Source: Candidatus Babeliales bacterium (lineage in GTDB: Bacteria > Babelota > Babeliae > Babelales > CAZZPM01). From it: a DNA stretch of 5,234 nucleotides. Under the pieces are notes generated by a model. It was not told the DNA's origin. It made no database searches and worked only from the letters and a program-made list of their open reading frames with translations. The translations under genes were made by a program, and so were the position numbers. The stretch's first letter is position 1, and every line of letters begins with the position of its first letter. Below are positions 4,806 to 5,234 of the stretch, piece after piece. Where the stretch lies: contig JAESUJ010000008.1 of assembly GCA_016763165.1 (NCBI GenBank), positions 1 through 5,234 of the forward strand, written 5' to 3'.

Positions 4806-5234
4806 TCACAATTCGTCGCGACCGACTTGGAGCAATTCTGGCTTTTGGTCAATCGGACCATTCAGGTCCAGAACACAAGCCGTCAAAGCACCTTTAAAGA
4901 AGCAGCCAGTATCCACATGGACCCATCCATAATCGGTCGACAAGTAATATATTTTGGATAAACAAATCATTCCTCGGACGGTCTGACCATCAATTCTTGG
5001 ACATCAATTCTTGGCACGCAAACGGTCCAATTTGATTTCATGAATTTGAAAGCGAGGAGACCGACAAATCTTCAGGCCTGAAAACTCATGATCAGCCAAA
5101 GCCGGTCGACGTTGTGACGAGTTCTACTCCCGCAGCCTAAGATCATCCGAGTATGCCCAAACACGGTGTATATTCTGTCTTAAGCTGTAGGCAATTTCGC
5201 ACATTGTTCGGGGTATTCGGTTAGCTCCCTCCCA
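4806..5234 (-). pseudogene. Decayed metallophosphoesterase-like gene (partial, continues past right edge)
   Basis: On the minus strand one codon frame runs from the right edge, interrupted by TAA (5180-5182) and TGA (5072-5074), down to about 5014. There a 14-bp tandem duplication (4988-5000 repeated at 5002-5014) shifts the frame. Removing one copy rejoins the frame to a stop at 4806-4808; from ATG 5041 this gives 73 residues. The reading includes Y-T-V-F-G-H-T (FGHT at 5150-5161), like the late GH motif of calcineurin-like phosphatases, and W-V-H-V-D-T-G-C-F-F-K-G-A-L-T-A (DTG at 4905-4913), like the C-terminal D-T-G-C...G-x-L-T-A segment of ApaH/PrpA-type enzymes. The roughly 80 codons between the motifs exceed what I expect for that family. 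Assignment is by motif only. A second minus frame (5234 to about 5124, 36 codons) is also open, so the framing at the right edge is not certain. Confidence 0.4.
4988..5014. repeat. 14-bp-period tandem duplication
   Basis: CATCAATTCTTGG occurs at 4988-5000 and again at 5002-5014, separated by one base, so the period is 14 bp. Because 14 is not a multiple of three, it acts as a frameshift in the minus-strand remnant. It looks like a slippage-type duplication. Confidence 0.8.

Noticed and set aside
4714..4932. Plus-strand 72-codon frame with a TTG start
   Set aside because: The start codon is weak, the composition is unlike a folded protein, and most of it is antisense to the minus-strand segment with phosphatase-like motifs.

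Overview
The window looks like part of a compact integrative element from an alphaproteobacterium. The main pointer is a 46-bp fragment matching the 3' half of an alphaproteobacterial-type tRNA-Arg(CCG). This is judged from remembered tRNA sequence, not from a search. Base composition is moderately GC-rich, with AT-rich gaps around the attachment site and the hipBA promoter.

Region 1 (2-2841, plus strand) is one tight, head-to-tail gene block. It holds the C-terminal part of a Rep_trans-type replication initiator or relaxase that starts before the window, three small genes or ORFs with overlapping stops and starts (63, 22 and about 45 codons), and a full-length 539-aa large serine recombinase with catalytic resolvase, recombinase, zinc-ribbon and coiled-coil regions. 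The recombinase gene runs directly into the attachment core. Its last nine codons and its stop codon are the antisense strand of the tRNA fragment at 2812-2857.

Region 2 (2858-4715, minus strand) is a complete hipBA toxin-antitoxin operon with a 4-bp ATGA overlap between antitoxin and toxin. It converges on the recombinase. Its promoter sits inside a striking array of four AACGTT operator-like sites, alternating in orientation and spaced 47, 48 and 47 bp apart.

Region 3 (4716-5234) has no intact gene that I can support. On the minus strand it carries what reads as a decayed metallophosphoesterase, broken by two in-frame stops and by a 14-bp tandem duplication that shifts the frame. It continues beyond the right edge.

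Together the first two regions suggest an element that can replicate or be mobilised (Rep), integrate into tRNA-Arg (serine recombinase plus att core) and stabilise itself (hipBA). The orientation of the tRNA fragment, with no 5' half next to it, fits a circular attP form or a tandem junction better than a simple integrated end. The most unusual signals are the CTATAG/CCTATAGG palindromes crowded inside the rep gene (9 copies in 441 bp, 1 elsewhere in the window), the tRNA-encoded C-terminus of the recombinase, and the phased hipBA operator array.
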